This document shows positions 62,512-64,000 of a stretch of 64,000 nucleotides of DNA, piece by piece. The position numbers and the translations under genes were made by a program. Each line of letters opens with the position of its first letter. Within the stretch, counting starts at the first letter, position 1. The stretch comes from Candidatus Mycobacterium methanotrophicum (GTDB taxonomy: Bacteria; Actinomycetota; Actinomycetes; Mycobacteriales; Mycobacteriaceae): the NCBI RefSeq assembly GCF_023515995.1, contig NZ_CP097320.1:3038001-3102000 (forward strand), in the 5' to 3' direction. The notes under the pieces are model-generated. The model did no database searches. It was given only the letters and a program-made list of their open reading frames with translations, and was not told the DNA's origin.

Positions 62512-64000
62512 ATGATGACCGTCTACCTAACCCGTCCGGCCGTCGCCTCCGTTGCGGGATCCGCCCAGTCCGCCATCGGAAACCGGAGAGCAGGGTTCTA
62601 CCGCCACGATCTGGACGGGCTGCGCGGCATTGCCATCGCCCTGGTCGCGATGTTCCACGTGTGGTTCGGCAGGGTTTCCGGTGGAGTGGACGTGTTCTTG
62701 GCGCTGTCCGGCTTCTTCTTCGGCGGCAAATTGCTGCGCGCGGCATTGAACCCGGCGTCATCGCTGTCGCCGGTGCCCGAAGTGATTCGACTGGTTCGGC
62801 GGTTGCTGCCGGCTCTGGTGGTGGTACTGGCCGCGTGCGCGGTACTGACCGTCCTGGTTCAGCCGCAGACCCGCTGGGAGACGTTCGCCGACCAGAGCCT
62901 GGCCAGCCTCGGCTACTACCAGAACTGGGAGCTGGCCAGCACGGTAGCCGACTATCTGCGGGCGGGCGAAGCGGTCAGTCCGCTACAGCACATCTGGTCG
63001 ATGTCGGTGCAGGGCCAGTTCTATATCGCCTTCCTGGCACTGGTTTTCGGGCTCGCGTTTCTGCTCCGGCGCCGTCTCGGCGACCGGTTGCGCACGACGT
63101 TCGTGCTGCTGCTCAGCGCGCTGGCGGGGGCATCGTTCGTCTACGCGATCTTTGCGCATCAAGCCAACCAGGCGACCGCGTACTACAACAGCTTTGCCCG
63201 GGCGTGGGAGTTGCTGCTGGGGGCACTCGTCGGCGCGCTGGTCCCCTACATCCGCTGGCCGATGTGGTTACGCACGGTGGTCGCCACCGTCGCATTGGCA
63301 GCGGTGCTGTCCTGCGGCGCGCTCATCGACGGCGTCAAGGAGTTCCCAGGACCGTGGGCGCTGGTCCCGGTCGGGGCAACCGTGCTGTTCGTCCTGGCCG
63401 GCGCCAACCGGCAGGCCCATCCCGCTACCCGTGACAAGCTGCCGCTGCCGAACCGGTTGCTGGCCACCGAGCCGCTGGTGAAGCTCGGCGCGATCGCCTA
63501 CTCGCTGTACCTGTGGCACTGGCCGCTGTTGATCTTCTGGCTCGCGTATTCCGGTCACCGGCACGCCAACTTCGTCGAGGGCACGGCGGTATTGCTGATC
63601 TCCGGCGGGCTGGCCTACCTGACCAATCGGTTCGTCGAAGAACCGCTGCGACACCACGCCGGTGCCGATACCGCACCCGAGTCCGCGCCGGTCATTGCCT
63701 GGCGGGGCCGGCTGCGCCGTCCCACCATGGTGCTGGGATCAATGGTGGCGATGCTCGGTGTGACGCTCACGGCGACCGCGTTCACTTGGGTCGAGCATGT
63801 CAAGGTCGAGCGCGCCGGCGGCAAGGAGCTCAGCGCGCTCAATGCCCACGACTACCCCGGGGCCCGCGCCCTGGTCAAACACGTGCGAGTGCCCAAGCTC
63901 CGGCCGCGGCCCACCGTGCTGGAAGCCCAGACCGACTACCCGCCGTCGACCCGGGACGGCTGCATCAGCGACTTTGCCAACACGTCAGTGATCAGGTGCG
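62512..64000 (+). CDS. Acyltransferase 3 family membrane protein (OatA-like), partial
   Basis: The frame is open from ATG 62512 to the window end (496 codons), so the gene is cut. Residues ~30-400 are an acyltransferase-3 domain of about ten helices: FYRHDLDGLRGIAIALVAMF with the catalytic His in MFHVWFG, SGGVDVFLALSGFFFGG, HIWSMSVQGQFYIAFLALVF and GAIAYSLYLWHWPLLIFW. The following exported part should be an SGNH domain, as in Rv1565c (729 aa). Such proteins O-acetylate or acylate cell-wall sugars. A TAGATT -10 at ~62495 would give a very short leader. Confidence 0.9.
   Translation, partial: MMTVYLTRPAVASVAGSAQSAIGNRRAGFYRHDLDGLRGIAIALVAMFHVWFGRVSGGVDVFLALSGFFFGGKLLRAALNPASSLSPVPEVIRLVRRLLPALVVVLAACAVLTVLVQPQTRWETFADQSLASLGYYQNWELASTVADYLRAGEAVSPLQHIWSMSVQGQFYIAFLALVFGLAFLLRRRLGDRLRTTFVLLLSALAGASFVYAIFAHQANQATAYYNSFARAWELLLGALVGALVPYIRWPMWLRTVVATVALAAVLSCGALIDGVKEFPGPWALVPVGATVLFVLAGANRQAHPATRDKLPLPNRLLATEPLVKLGAIAYSLYLWHWPLLIFWLAYSGHRHANFVEGTAVLLISGGLAYLTNRFVEEPLRHHAGADTAPESAPVIAWRGRLRRPTMVLGSMVAMLGVTLTATAFTWVEHVKVERAGGKELSALNAHDYPGARALVKHVRVPKLRPRPTVLEAQTDYPPSTRDGCISDFANTSVIRC

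Overview
The window is high-GC chromosomal DNA from a mycobacterium, most likely a slow grower. It carries PE and SVP-type PPE genes, a 13E12-type (DUF222) gene, and gene blocks collinear with Mycobacterium tuberculosis Rv2891-Rv2913c and Rv1596-Rv1565c. I cannot name the species from sequence alone.

Region 1 (1-6.6 kb) and region 3 (35-45.4 kb) together are the Rv2891-Rv2913c block: an M23 peptidase, xerC, a lactate-monooxygenase-like enzyme, viuB, dprA, comM-like, yraN, then DUF2469, rnhB, lepB, rplS, a damaged lppW, trmD-rimM-KH-rpsP, dacB2, a TetR regulator and an amidohydrolase.

Region 2 (6.7-34.96 kb) sits where M. tuberculosis has fdhD/fdhF. It is a roughly 28-kb accessory island, and it is the notable part of the window. 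I see three convincing fluoride (crcB-class) riboswitches, at about 10245, 11701 and 14949. There is a divergent fourth candidate before an enolase gene (about 7888) and a decayed-looking fifth at about 24.25-24.39 kb. Around them are a dual Fluc/CrcB fluoride-channel pair, two three-domain DUF190 proteins, an extra enolase, a universal stress protein, a broken phosphoglycerate-mutase-type phosphatase, a MutS-like ATPase, a broken hydrogenase-4/NuoL-like subunit, a K+ channel with RCK domains, an MFS exporter, four KimA-like K+ transporters (one broken, one fused to an OB-fold), a Na+/H+ antiporter remnant, a GAF-ANTAR regulator, one PE and four PPE genes. I read this as a fluoride-tolerance and ion-homeostasis island: expel F-, replace or back up the F--sensitive enolase, and rebalance K+, Na+ and H+. 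The PE/PPE genes directly after one fluoride riboswitch suggest, as inference, an outer-membrane (mycomembrane) component.

Region 4 (45.4-47.2 kb) is a scar of truncated genes: 13E12/DUF222, a methyltransferase and an Rv0958-like chelatase. It marks the junction between the two blocks that are far apart in M. tuberculosis.

Region 5 (47.2-64 kb) holds nadA-nadB-nadC with a divergent NrtR-type regulator and a perfect palindromic operator, a lipase, DUF2567, bsaP-bioB, an NAD-dependent formate dehydrogenase, a 2H phosphoesterase, bioA-bioF-bioD, a partial tandem duplication involving the bioA 5' end, ripD behind a structured leader, and an acyltransferase that runs off the window.
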